NCBI RefSeq assembly: GCF_019145475.1
Contig: NZ_JAHTKI010000013.1
Location: 79,997-143,996, forward strand
Direction of reading: 5' to 3'
Origin: Pseudomonas botevensis
Lineage (GTDB): Bacteria; Pseudomonadota; Gammaproteobacteria; Pseudomonadales; Pseudomonadaceae
DNA: 64,000 nucleotides
Position 1 is the first letter of the stretch; each line of letters begins with the position of its first letter. The translations under genes were made by a program, and so were the position numbers. The notes under the pieces are model-generated. The model saw nothing but the letters and a program-made list of their open reading frames with translations. It was not told where the DNA came from and made no database searches. Shown one piece after another: positions 49,992-58,285 of the stretch.

Positions 49992-50435
49992 TTATTTGAG
50001 CAGTTGCAGCATGTTGCGGTGCCGCGCCTCGAAAATCCGCCGCATGTAGCCGTTCACCAGCAACGCCTCGCTGAACGCCCCGCCAATCGCCGAGTACGTC
50101 ACCCGGTCGGTGTAAAGCGTACCGCCCTCTCCCGCCGCCACCCGATGTTCATGACGAAAGGCACGCAGCGGCCCCTTGAGCATTTCATCGATGAAGTGAC
50201 TGTCGCTGACCTCACGAATGACCACCGTCCAGTTCGACGGGATAAGGTTGAACATCCAGTGCCGAAACCGAAACTGCCGGCCGGCCTCGATGCGCAGCCG
50301 GCCCAGGTCGATATCGCCCAGCGGCGTGACGCGCTCGGGGAAAATCTTCGGGAAGTTGATGCCCTCCAGGCAGAAGTCGAGCACCTCGCTCGGGGTGCGC
50401 GCGGGGATCAGGGTCGTGAGTTCAAGGGTAGGCAT
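49992..50435 (-). CDS. SRPBCC (START-like) family protein
   Basis: 147 residues from ATG 50435 (MPTLELTTLIPA); longer frame extensions look non-coding. The pattern of a helix-grip fold (ARTPSEVLDFCLEGINFPKIFPERV; VVIREVSDSHFIDEMLKGPLRAFRHEHRV; TLYTDRVTYSAIGGAF) and C-terminal helix (YMRRIFEARHRNMLQLLK) place it in the SRPBCC ligand-binding superfamily. Related genes are labelled cell-division inhibitor-like without proof. Ligand unknown. Single gene, divergent from the DGPF gene. Confidence 0.8.
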   Translation of the reverse strand: MPTLELTTLIPARTPSEVLDFCLEGINFPKIFPERVTPLGDIDLGRLRIEAGRQFRFRHWMFNLIPSNWTVVIREVSDSHFIDEMLKGPLRAFRHEHRVAAGEGGTLYTDRVTYSAIGGAFSEALLVNGYMRRIFEARHRNMLQLLK

Positions 50436-50568
50436 GGCGGACACATTCCGTATGGAGGCGATGCTTGTTAAAACGCGGGTCTGCATCTTTTATTTAAAGG
50501 CCCTGTCGATTCAAGTCCTGCCCGTTCGACTAAGCAGTGAATCCCTTACACGCCTGCGGAGAACCACC

Positions 50569-50991
50569 ATGCAATTCATGATCATTGTCAAAGCCAGCGC
50601 CGATTCCGAAGCCGGCGCCATGCCCAGCGAAGAACTGCTGACCGCGATGGGCAACTACAACGAGGAACTGGCCAAGGCCGGCATCCTGGTGTCCGCCGAT
50701 GGCCTGCATCCCAGCAGCAAGGGGGCTCGCGTAAGGTTCTCCGGGGAAAAACGCACGGTGATCGACGGCCCTTTCGCTGAAACCAAGGAATTGATCGCCG
50801 GCTATTGGATCTGGGAGGTGAAATCGAAGGAAGAAGCCATCGAGTGGGTCAAGCGCTGCCCGAATCCGATGCCGGGCACCGAGGCCGAAATCGAAATCCG
50901 CCAGGTCTTCTCGGCAGAAGAGTTTGGCGCCGAATTCACCCCGGAACTGCGCGAACAGGAGCAGCGGATCCGAGAGGCGAAAAAACACTGA
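50569..50991 (+). CDS. YCII/DGPF-domain protein
   Basis: 140 residues from ATG 50569 (CGGAGAA upstream). DGPF-type YCII-related domain: MQFMIIVKASADSE, ELLTAMGNYNEELAKAGIL, the signature VIDGPFAETKELIAGYWIWEV, and CPNPMPGTEAEIEIRQVF. The domain forms ferredoxin-like dimers; function is unknown, and many such genes sit beside ECF sigma factors, which are not present here. It is followed by a REP-derived hairpin at 51020-51052 that may end the transcript. Confidence 0.9.
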   Translation: MQFMIIVKASADSEAGAMPSEELLTAMGNYNEELAKAGILVSADGLHPSSKGARVRFSGEKRTVIDGPFAETKELIAGYWIWEVKSKEEAIEWVKRCPNPMPGTEAEIEIRQVFSAEEFGAEFTPELREQEQRIREAKKH

Positions 50992-51019
50992 AATGGCTTG
51001 AGAGTCTCAGTGAATCGAA

Positions 51020-51060
51020 CCCCGCTTCCACAAAGGTTTTGTGGGAGCGGGGTTGCTCGC
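51020..51060 (+). repeat. REP-derived hairpin after the DGPF gene
   Basis: CCCCGCTTCCACAAA (51020-51034) and TTTGTGGGAGCGGGG (51038-51052) form a 15-position stem (14 paired) with a 3-base loop; the right arm continues as a REP unit (TTGCTCGCGAAG). It probably serves as a transcript end or mRNA protector between convergent genes. Confidence 0.7.
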
Positions 51061-51083
51061 GAAGAGGCAAGCGCCTCAGCCAG

Positions 51084-51755
51084 TCACTTGGCCTTGAGTT
51101 TCAGATAGGACTGATGCATGTCCGCCGCCCAGCCATCGATCACGCCTTTGACATCAGACGGTTTCATCACCTGGGAGTCGTTTTCCAACGGTTTGCCGGT
51201 GCCCTTGCGCACAACCTGGGCCACGACCTTGTTGTTGCCGCCATCCAGGAACACGGCCTCGGTGGCGAGGGTGGTTTCCTGATCGCGAGAACCGCTCGCG
51301 GTGGTGACCGCCGCCGCCACCAGTGCGATCGGAATCACTTCATACGGCTTGAGGCCCTCGGTCGAGCTGCTCACGGCAGTGATCGCCGCACGCACCACGA
51401 TCACGCCCGGCCCCGGGCCGGTGGCCAATGGCAATGACTTGCCGATTTCACGCTTGAGCGCCTGATCGTAGTAGCTGGTGATGCCGTTGAGGGTCTGCTG
51501 CGGGATTTTCACAGTCGCTTGCGGTTTGGGGTAAAGCTGGGTGGGTTCGATGTAGACGCTGCTGTATTTGTTGATGTCGACCTTGGGATCTACCCAACGC
51601 ATGACCTCGGCACCGGAAGGCGACTTGGCCTCCTTGAGCTGACTGTAGTCTTTGAGGAAACCGGAATATTCCTCGGGAGAGACGGTTTTGCTGGAGCAGC
51701 CCACCACTCCGAGAGTGGCAATGCACAACGTGCTCATCATCACTGCTAGCTTCAT
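51084..51755 (-). CDS. DUF3313 lipoprotein
   Basis: 223 residues from ATG 51755 with AGGAG upstream. Lipoprotein signal MKLAVMMSTLCIATLGVVGC with lipobox Cys20. The remainder fits DUF3313: YSGFLKDYSQLKEAKSPSGAEVMRWVDPKVDINKYSSVYIEP, then IVVRAAITAVSSS and LATEAVFLDGGNNKVVAQVV. It is predicted to be anchored in the inner leaflet of the outer membrane. Function unknown. Single gene between a REP element and a composite repeat. Confidence 0.88.
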   Translation of the reverse strand: MKLAVMMSTLCIATLGVVGCSSKTVSPEEYSGFLKDYSQLKEAKSPSGAEVMRWVDPKVDINKYSSVYIEPTQLYPKPQATVKIPQQTLNGITSYYDQALKREIGKSLPLATGPGPGVIVVRAAITAVSSSTEGLKPYEVIPIALVAAAVTTASGSRDQETTLATEAVFLDGGNNKVVAQVVRKGTGKPLENDSQVMKPSDVKGVIDGWAADMHQSYLKLKAK

Positions 51756-51917
51756 GCTGTAACTCCTGTCAGAAGGCCCAATCAGTGTTGCGTGGGGAGG
51801 AATTACAGGTATAGCTAAAACCTTGGGGTTTGCGATCAGAAACCACAAAAATCACGGATTTTCCGTGCGGGGATGGACGTGGGGAATTCGGGTCGGGTGA
51901 CCGGCTGGGAATTGCTG

Positions 51918-52094
51918 CCCTCACCCTGGCCCTCTCCCAAGGGGAGAGGGAGCTGATTGGGGGATATTGGAGAAATTTGCCGACCTGAACGATTGTCCTT
52001 GAATCCATAATCGACCGGTTCTTTCAGGTCGGCGCATGACACAAGACAACCCGGTCAATCCCCTCTCCGCCTGGGAGAGGGTTAAGGTGAGGGG
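51918..52094. repeat. Composite intergenic inverted repeat, copy 2
   Basis: A 177-base element with outer CCCTCACC / GGTGAGGGG, inner CCTCTCCC...GGGAGAGG hairpins at both ends, and a central GCCGACCTGAA / TTCAGGTCGGC pair. It has the same plan as 34171-34330, so this family is present at least twice. It lies between two minus-strand genes. Confidence 0.75.
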
Positions 52095-52113
52095 CTTTTC
52101 AAGCCACACTCGA

Positions 52114-53088
52114 TCACCAGGAAGACGTCGCCCCGCTCTTCAACGCCATCTCCCGCCGGCTATTGGCCCGCATCGCCTTGATCAGCGACACCGATCCCAC
52201 TAGCAGAATCGCCGCGCCAAACAGGAAATCGATGTTGTACAACTGGAAGTCCTGCACCGGCCCGACCAGCAGCACCCGCACCACGCCAATCCCCACCAGC
52301 GTCGCCAGGAAGTCGATCCCCGGCTCATCGCGATAGAACACGTGGAGCAACGGCAGGCACAACACCAGCAGCAACAACAGCACGACCACCTTGAACGAGC
52401 CCTTGCGCTCGACACTGAACGCACACTCATGGGCGCCGTAGGCCTTGTAGTCCTCGTCGCGGATCATCGAGTTTTTCTCGTCGATGTACTCGACACGGTT
52501 GTATTTCTGGATCGGCGTGAAGGTGTTGGACATCTCCATCAACGTAGTGATGTTCTTGAAGCGCAGATCGATGCGCTCGCTGCCCTTGAGGTAATACAGC
52601 ACCGGCTTGTAGCCGTAGCGGTAAGTGTCGAACGGAAACTCGGTGACCCGCCCCTGCACACCGATGGGTCGTGGTTCCAGTTCAGCGAAGGCGCTTTTGT
52701 TGGCGGACGCGAGGTTGCGGCTCAGTGGCTGGATCTTCACTTGCTCGAGGAAGATCGGGGTGACGCCGTAGGACCACTGCAACGGCTCCAGGCGCAGGCG
52801 CAGTTCATTGCGGCCCAGGTCGTAGCGGTTGAACGTGCGCTCGGACACCAGCACCGAGCCGCTGAGCATGAACTCGCCGCGCAGGTTGTTGGTGATGCGC
52901 AAGGTCAACTGGTCCTTGCCCAGCAGCGCCGCTTCGCCGTTGGGCGGCGTACCGCACCAGGCAGTGCTTTCGCTGGCGCCGCCGAGCTGGCCGTCGCGGT
53001 TTTCCTTGAATACATAGAAGTAGCTGGCCCACAGCGTCAGCATCAATAGCAACGCCGTGAGGCCCAAGATCTTTTTGCCCGCAGTCAC
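52114..53088 (-). CDS. Unknown inner-membrane protein (possibly DUF4436-like)
   Basis: 324 residues from GTG 53088, chosen because AAAGGAG lies 8 bases upstream; ATG 53115 would add nine residues and lacks such a site. One N-terminal membrane segment (ILGLTALLLMLTLWASYFYVF), a periplasmic beta-rich region of about 190 residues with two Cys, then three C-terminal membrane helices (VVVLLLLLVLCLPLLHVFY; FLATLVGIGVVRVLLVGPV; FLFGAAILLVGSVSLIKAM). The layout resembles DUF4436 proteins, but I cannot confirm the family by eye. No functional clue comes from neighbours. Confidence 0.72.
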   Translation of the reverse strand: MTAGKKILGLTALLLMLTLWASYFYVFKENRDGQLGGASESTAWCGTPPNGEAALLGKDQLTLRITNNLRGEFMLSGSVLVSERTFNRYDLGRNELRLRLEPLQWSYGVTPIFLEQVKIQPLSRNLASANKSAFAELEPRPIGVQGRVTEFPFDTYRYGYKPVLYYLKGSERIDLRFKNITTLMEMSNTFTPIQKYNRVEYIDEKNSMIRDEDYKAYGAHECAFSVERKGSFKVVVLLLLLVLCLPLLHVFYRDEPGIDFLATLVGIGVVRVLLVGPVQDFQLYNIDFLFGAAILLVGSVSLIKAMRANSRREMALKSGATSSW

Positions 53089-53225
53089 AGCCCAGACTCC
53101 TTTCTTCGATTCCATCGTCCAGCCGAAAACCCGCTGGCGCGAAGGACTCTACCAAAAGGCCACCATCGACCCAAGGAAAAATCCGCGAATGACGTGGGCT
53201 GTAGGGGTTTCCCTTGTGTGAAAGA

Positions 53226-53705
53226 TCAGCGCCGCCGAAACAACGGACGCGGCTCAATCACCGAGCGCCCGTACAACACGCTCATCCCGGCCAGCCCCTT
53301 GAGCGCGTCCTCGGCGGACTTGTCTTCGCGCACGGCAAAGCTGTCGAAGCCACACTGGCGCATATGACTGAGCTGATCGCGCAGCACATCGCCAATGGCG
53401 CGCAACTCTCCCGTCCACCCCAAGCGACTGCGCAGCAGATAGGCCTGGCTGTACGCGCGACCGTCGCGAAAACTCGGAAAGTCGAGGGCAATCAGCGGCA
53501 GCGACGCCAGCCACGGCACCAGACTGTCGACCTCATCGTCCGGCCCCAGCCAGACCGCGTGGGTCGAGGGCGACTCCAGCCAATGGGCCAGCGGCAGGAT
53601 CAGCAGCCCCGCCGGCCTCTCCTGCTCAGGTTCGCGGACCAATGTCCATGGATCGTCGACCGCGATCCGCGCGACACCCTGCTCCAACCGCAACAGATTG
53701 TTCAT
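53226..53705 (-). CDS. DUF934 protein, partner of sulfite/nitrite reductase
   Basis: 159 residues. DUF934 landmarks: ILPLAHWLE, the acidic VWLGPDDEVDSL, and the C-terminal FPSFRDGRAYSQAYLLRSRLGWTGELRAIGDVLRDQLSHMRQCGFDSF. The ATG overlaps the reductase stop (ATGA). In Pseudomonas this gene is nearly always fused to or follows cysI-type reductases, so it is likely an accessory factor for siroheme reductase maturation or electron input. The molecular role is unproven. Confidence 0.9.
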   Translation of the reverse strand: MNNLLRLEQGVARIAVDDPWTLVREPEQERPAGLLILPLAHWLESPSTHAVWLGPDDEVDSLVPWLASLPLIALDFPSFRDGRAYSQAYLLRSRLGWTGELRAIGDVLRDQLSHMRQCGFDSFAVREDKSAEDALKGLAGMSVLYGRSVIEPRPLFRRR

Positions 53706-55375
53706 GCCGACACCTCCAGCATTTTCGGGTAGACCCGTTCCTTGAAGGGTTCCAGGCCAATGCGGGCCAGGGTGTCGACAAACAATTCCTCACTCTCGCG
53801 ATAACGCACGAAGGTGGCGATGATTCGTTCGATCACCTGCGGCACTTCGGCGGCGCTGAACGACGGGCCGATCACTTTACCCAGCGCACTGTTTTTGCCT
53901 TGCGCGCCACCGAGGGTGATCTGATACCACTCGCTGCCGCTCTTATCGACGCCAAGGATGCCTATGTTGCCGATGTGATGATGCCCGCAGGCATTCATGC
54001 AGCCGGAAATGTTCAGGCTGATGTCGCCCAGGTCGTGCAGATAATCGAGGTCTTCGAAACGCGCCTGAATCGCTTGCGCAATCGGGATCGACTTGGCGTT
54101 GGCCAGCGCACAGAAATCGCCGCCGGGGCAGGCAATGATGTCGGTCAGCAAACCGACGTTGGCGCTGCCCAGGCCTTGTTCGCACGCCATCAGCCACAGG
54201 GCGTGGAGCGCGGATTTCGGCACGTCCGGCAGCACGATGTTCTGCTCGTGGGCGATGCGGATTTCGCCGAAGCCGAACTGCTCCGACCAATCCGCCACCG
54301 CCAGCATCTGCACACCGGTGACATCGCCCGGCGCGGCGTCCATGCCGGGTTTGGTCGACAGCACCGCGCTGGCATAACCCGGCACCTTGTGCGGTTGCAC
54401 GTTGCGCGCGACCCAGCGGGCGAACGCCGGGTTCTCGCTCAGGCGCGTGCCGAAGTCCAGATCGGTCGCCGTCAGCCTGTCGTAGGCCGGCGGCACAAAA
54501 GCACTGGCGACCCGCTGATACTCGGCTTCGGTCAACTGCGCCGGGCCGTCCTTGAGGTGCTGCCACTCCGCCTCGACTTCCCTGGCGAACGCCTCGATCC
54601 CCAGCGCCTTGACCAGAATCTTGATCCGCGCCTTGTACTTGTTGTCGCGTCGACCATGGCGGTTGTAGACCCGCAACACCGCCTCGACGTAGGACAGCAA
54701 GTGTTGCCAGGGCAAGCCGTCGCGGATCTGCAAACCAAGAATCGGCGTACGCCCCAACCCGCCGCCGACGATCACCCGCAACAGCATCTGGCCGTCGCGG
54801 CCCGGATAAAGATAGAGGCCGATGTCATGCATCATGATCGCCGCGCGGTCCTGCCTGGCCGAGCAGATGGCGATCTTGAACTTGCGCGGCAGGAACAGGA
54901 ATTCCGGGTTGATCGTCGACCATTGCCGGAGGATTTCCGCCAGCGGACGCGGGTCGATCATCTCGTCCGCCGCGACCCCGGCAAACGCCTCGGTGGTGAT
55001 GTTGCGCACGCAGTTGCCGGAGGTCTGGATCGCGTGCATGTTGACCTGCGCCAGGCGTTCGAGAATGTCTGGCACCTCGTGCAACTCGATCCAGTTGAAC
55101 TGCATGTTCTGCCGGGTGGTGAAGTGGCCGTAGCCCCGGTCGTAATCACTGGCGATGCTCGCCAGGGTGCGCATCTGTTCGGCGCTCAGGGTGCCGTAAG
55201 GGATCGCCACCCGCAGCATGTAAGCGTGCTTTTGCATGTACAGGCCGTTTTGCAGACGCAGCGGCAGAAACTCCTCTTCGCTCAATTCTCCGGCCATGAA
55301 GCGCTCGACCTGATCGCGAAACTGCGCAACGCGCTCGAAAACCAGCGCCCGGTCGTAATCGTCGTACTGATACAT
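53702..55375 (-). CDS. cysI: Siroheme nitrite/sulfite reductase (CysI/NirA type)
   Basis: 557 residues. It catalyses six-electron reduction of sulfite to sulfide (or nitrite to ammonia) in the cytoplasm. Ferredoxin-like repeats: GHFTTRQNMQFNWIELHEVPDI and TSGNCVRNITTEAFAGV in the first half, and PDVPKSALHALWLMACEQGLGSANVGLLTDIIACPGGDFC later. The [4Fe-4S]-siroheme cysteines are in CPGGDFC (about 415-421) and GCMNACG (about 458-464). The P. aeruginosa homologue (PA4130) lies beside ccoN4, as here. Transcription probably starts within or before the REPIN at 55404-55479. Sulfite versus nitrite preference cannot be read from sequence. Confidence 0.92.
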   Translation of the reverse strand: MYQYDDYDRALVFERVAQFRDQVERFMAGELSEEEFLPLRLQNGLYMQKHAYMLRVAIPYGTLSAEQMRTLASIASDYDRGYGHFTTRQNMQFNWIELHEVPDILERLAQVNMHAIQTSGNCVRNITTEAFAGVAADEMIDPRPLAEILRQWSTINPEFLFLPRKFKIAICSARQDRAAIMMHDIGLYLYPGRDGQMLLRVIVGGGLGRTPILGLQIRDGLPWQHLLSYVEAVLRVYNRHGRRDNKYKARIKILVKALGIEAFAREVEAEWQHLKDGPAQLTEAEYQRVASAFVPPAYDRLTATDLDFGTRLSENPAFARWVARNVQPHKVPGYASAVLSTKPGMDAAPGDVTGVQMLAVADWSEQFGFGEIRIAHEQNIVLPDVPKSALHALWLMACEQGLGSANVGLLTDIIACPGGDFCALANAKSIPIAQAIQARFEDLDYLHDLGDISLNISGCMNACGHHHIGNIGILGVDKSGSEWYQITLGGAQGKNSALGKVIGPSFSAAEVPQVIERIIATFVRYRESEELFVDTLARIGLEPFKERVYPKMLEVSA

Positions 55376-55403
55376 GCCACTGCTACCTCATCAGGTGTTT
55401 GTT

Positions 55404-55479
55404 CTGTGGGAGCGGGATTGCTCGCGAATGCGGTGTGTCAGTCAACACACCGCATTCGCGAGCAATCCCGCTCCCACAG
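55404..55479. repeat. REPIN with perfect 35-bp arms
   Basis: Arms at 55404-55438 and 55445-55479 are exact inverted copies (each begins or ends with CTGTGGGAGC and ends at GGTGTGT), separated by CAGTCA. It is the most perfect palindrome in the window, which suggests a young insertion, and it lies between divergent cysI and ccoN. Confidence 0.9.
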
Positions 55480-55711
55480 TTTTTTGGTTTTCCTGAAGGC
55501 ACTATGACTGTGCGGCGCAGCCCATTACAGATTCACCTGAAACCATAAAAACCGTATCAGAACGCGGCAGATAGCCGCAGGAAGCGCACCTATCTGATCC
55601 GCATAAATGAACATTTCCTGAGCCTGTTTTGTTTCCGACGGGATTCCTACAGTGCAACCCATGCCAGACCGGGTGGCCTGGCAAGACTTTGCAACCGTGG
55701 ATGAACTGACC

Positions 55712-57139
55712 ATGAGCACAGCAACAATCGGACAGGCTTATAACTACAAGGTCGTCCGTCAATTCGTCATTGCGACTGTTTTCTGGGGTGTCGTGGGCAT
55801 GGCGATGGGGGTATGGATCGCCTCGCAACTGGTATGGCCCGAAATGAACCTCGACCTGCCGTGGACCACCTTCGGCCGGCTGCGGCCGTTGCACACCAGC
55901 CTGGTGATTTTCGGTTTCGCCGGCAGCGCGCAATTCGCCGCCAGTTACTACGCGGTGCAGCGCACCTGTCAGGTGCGGCTGTATTCAGACAAGCTCGCCG
56001 CCTTCACCTTCTGGGGCTGGCAATCGGTGATCGTGATCATGTTCATCACCTTGCCGCTGGGCTTCACCACCACCAAGGAATACGCCGAAATCGAATTCTC
56101 CGGCGCGGTGTGGATGGCCGTGGTCTGGGTCGCCTACGCCGTGGTGTTCTTCACCACCGTGGTGCAGCGCAAGACCAAGCATATTTACGTCGGCAACTGG
56201 TTCTTCGGCGCGTTCATCCTGGTGATCGCCATGCTGCACGTGGTCAATCACCTGTCGATTCCGGTGGACTGGTTCAAGTCGTATCCGGTGTATTCCGGGG
56301 CCACCGACGCCATGGTGCAGTGGTGGTACGGGCACAACGCGGTGGGTTTCTTCCTGACCACCGGGTTCCTCGGGATGATGTATTACTTCGTGCCGAAACA
56401 GGTCAACCGGCCGGTGTATTCGTACCGGTTGTCGATCGTGCATTTCTGGGCGCTGATCACCCTGTACATCTGGGCCGGCCCGCACCATTTGCACTACACC
56501 GCGCTGCCGGACTGGGCGCAGTCGCTGGGCATGGCGATGTCGCTGATTCTGCTGGCGCCGAGCTGGGGCGGGATGATCAACGGGATGATGACCTTGTCCG
56601 GCGCCTGGCATCAGTTGCGCACCGACCCGATCCTGCGCTTCCTGGTGTTGTCGCTGGCGTTCTACGGCATGTCGACGTTCGAAGGCCCGATGATGGCGAT
56701 CAAAACCGTCAACGCCCTCTCCCACTACACCGACTGGACCATCGGCCACGTCCACGCTGGCGCCCTGGGCTGGGTGGCGATGATCACCTTCGGCGCGACT
56801 TATCACATGGTGCCCAAGGTCTTCGGCCGCGAACGGATGCACAGCACGCCGCTGATCAACCTGCACTTCTGGCTCGCGACCATCGGCACCGTTTTGTATA
56901 TCGCCTCGATGTGGGTCAACGGAATCACCCAGGGCCTGATGTGGCGGGCGATCAACGAGGACGGCACGCTGACGTACTCGTTCGTCGAGGCGCTGCAGGC
57001 CAGTCATCCGGGGTTCATCGTGCGCTTTGCCGGCGGGGTGTTTTTCCTCAGCGGCATGTTGCTGATGGCCTACAACGTGTGGCGCACAGTGCGGGTCGCG
57101 GATGTGGCGCTGGCGCATCGTGATGCGCAGATTGCCTGA
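55712..57139 (+). CDS. ccoN4: Orphan cytochrome cbb3 oxidase subunit I (CcoN4-like)
   Basis: 475 residues from ATG 55712 (MSTATIGQAYNYKVVRQF). Twelve-helix haem-copper oxidase subunit. Metal ligands: LRPLHTSLVIFGF (haem b His), WWYGHNAVGFFLTTGFLG and WAGPHHLHYT (Cu-B His), IGHVHAGALGW (haem b3 and b His). The catalytic cbb3 Tyr is likely in RPVYSYRLSIVHFW. No ccoO/P genes are near, so it should assemble with CcoOP from another locus. In P. aeruginosa the similar orphan ccoN4 (PA4133) forms hybrid oxidases with cyanide tolerance and a role in phenazine metabolism. Anr control is expected but no TTGAT-N4-ATCAA box was found by eye. Confidence 0.92.
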   Translation: MSTATIGQAYNYKVVRQFVIATVFWGVVGMAMGVWIASQLVWPEMNLDLPWTTFGRLRPLHTSLVIFGFAGSAQFAASYYAVQRTCQVRLYSDKLAAFTFWGWQSVIVIMFITLPLGFTTTKEYAEIEFSGAVWMAVVWVAYAVVFFTTVVQRKTKHIYVGNWFFGAFILVIAMLHVVNHLSIPVDWFKSYPVYSGATDAMVQWWYGHNAVGFFLTTGFLGMMYYFVPKQVNRPVYSYRLSIVHFWALITLYIWAGPHHLHYTALPDWAQSLGMAMSLILLAPSWGGMINGMMTLSGAWHQLRTDPILRFLVLSLAFYGMSTFEGPMMAIKTVNALSHYTDWTIGHVHAGALGWVAMITFGATYHMVPKVFGRERMHSTPLINLHFWLATIGTVLYIASMWVNGITQGLMWRAINEDGTLTYSFVEALQASHPGFIVRFAGGVFFLSGMLLMAYNVWRTVRVADVALAHRDAQIA

Positions 57140-57151
57140 GGCCGGGAGGCG

Positions 57152-57373
57152 ATGATGGAGATGTTTTTGAATGGATTGGGCGTGGTGTTTCTGTGGCTGG
57201 CGGTGGAGTACTGCCTGCGCCATGAGACGGCGCAGAGTCTGGAAGATGCCAGTCTGACGCCGTTTGCCGATGACCCGGAGGTGGCGCGGCGGGTGGAGCT
57301 GGAAACGGGCAAGACCGTGAACGCGGTCGCGCCCGAGGAGGCGCGGCCGGGGTGGGTCAACCTGGAGATGTGA
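57152..57373 (+). CDS. Small protein linked to orphan CcoN
   Basis: 73 residues beginning MMEMFLNGLGVVFLWLAVEYCLRHE, one membrane helix, then a polar tail (PFADDPEVARRVELETGK). GGGAGG precedes the ATG, 12 bases after ccoN. A gene at the same place (PA4134) follows ccoN4 in P. aeruginosa. Size and topology recall CcoQ subunits, so it may be a small partner of this oxidase, but homology to CcoQ is not shown. Confidence 0.75.
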   Translation: MMEMFLNGLGVVFLWLAVEYCLRHETAQSLEDASLTPFADDPEVARRVELETGKTVNAVAPEEARPGWVNLEM

Positions 57374-57389
57374 GGGGGGCGGCGTTGCG

Positions 57390-57426
57390 ATGAGGGGGGC
57401 TCTTGATCTTGATTTTCCCCCCTCAT
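57390..57426. terminator. G/C-stem hairpin between convergent genes
   Basis: ATGAGGGGGG (57390-57399) pairs exactly with CCCCCCTCAT (57417-57426). It lies between the ends of the ccoN-linked gene and the AraC gene and is likely a terminator for one or both, though the T tract is short. Confidence 0.6.
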
Positions 57427-57431
57427 AAAAA

Positions 57432-58208
57432 CTAAAACCGCAACCGATACGCCCCAGGCGTCATCCCCAACTGCCGGCGCATCGCGCTCCCCATGTGCGA
57501 CTGATGCGCAAACCCCACCTCCAGCGCTATCTGCGCCAGCGCCCGGTCACTGCTCTCAATCAACCGTCGAGCCGCCTGCAACCGCACCTCGACCAGATAA
57601 GCATGCGGCGTAACCCCCATGAACCGAGAAAAATCCCGCAACAGACGCAGTTCATTTTCGCCATAGGTCTGCGCCAGTTGCGCCAGGGTCAGCGGTTGAT
57701 CGAACTCCCCGGTAATCCGCTCCAGCACCCGCAAAAACGCATCTGAAATCGCCCCGCCGCCATCAGCCTTCACAGAACGCCCCAGCGCCACAAAGCCCAA
57801 CGCACATTGCTCGATCGCCAAGCCATCCGGATGCGGATCGAGCATCAACCGGCGCAGCGTCTGCGCCAGCTTCAACCCCCGCCGGTGCCCCGCCTGCTGC
57901 ACGCGTCGATCCAGCATCGGCAAGCATTGCTCAACCAACGCCGGGGCCAGTCGCAGCGCCAGGTACTCGCCGCCCTCGGCCGATTCGGAAAACACCTCAA
58001 CCCCCGCCGGCGTCTGCGCCAGCACACCGGGCAAGGTGTCGAAATCCACGCGCCGGTCAGAGCCAATCGCATGCACACCCTGCTGACGTTCAAGGGTCAT
58101 GCCCAGCGTCTGCCATTGCAGCGGATCCCGTGCGCTGTAGGCCGCGCGCGGCAGCAGGTGCAGGCACAGTTGACCGTCCAGCAGGCTGTGGCTCAGCACG
58201 CCGGGCAT
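57432..58208 (-). CDS. AraC-family transcriptional regulator
   Basis: 258 residues from ATG 58208 (AGGAAA upstream); a GTG 14 codons earlier is possible. The N-terminal ligand-binding cupin-like part (MPGVLSHSLLDGQLCLHLLPRA; FDTLPGVLAQTPAGVEVFSES) is followed by two C-terminal HTH motifs (PLTLAQLAQTYGENELRLLRDFSRFMGVTPHAYLVEVRL and LAQIALEVGFAHQSHMGSAMRRQLGMTPGAYR). It is transcribed divergently from the Asp/Glu racemase gene with a short 77-base gap, so it probably controls that gene and itself. Effector unknown. Confidence 0.9.
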   Translation of the reverse strand: MPGVLSHSLLDGQLCLHLLPRAAYSARDPLQWQTLGMTLERQQGVHAIGSDRRVDFDTLPGVLAQTPAGVEVFSESAEGGEYLALRLAPALVEQCLPMLDRRVQQAGHRRGLKLAQTLRRLMLDPHPDGLAIEQCALGFVALGRSVKADGGGAISDAFLRVLERITGEFDQPLTLAQLAQTYGENELRLLRDFSRFMGVTPHAYLVEVRLQAARRLIESSDRALAQIALEVGFAHQSHMGSAMRRQLGMTPGAYRLRF

Positions 58209-58285
58209 GTGAAATTTCCTGATAGAACGAATCGACAATTCACGGGACACTCACCCCACGCAAGCCATCAAAACAGGAGCACGCC

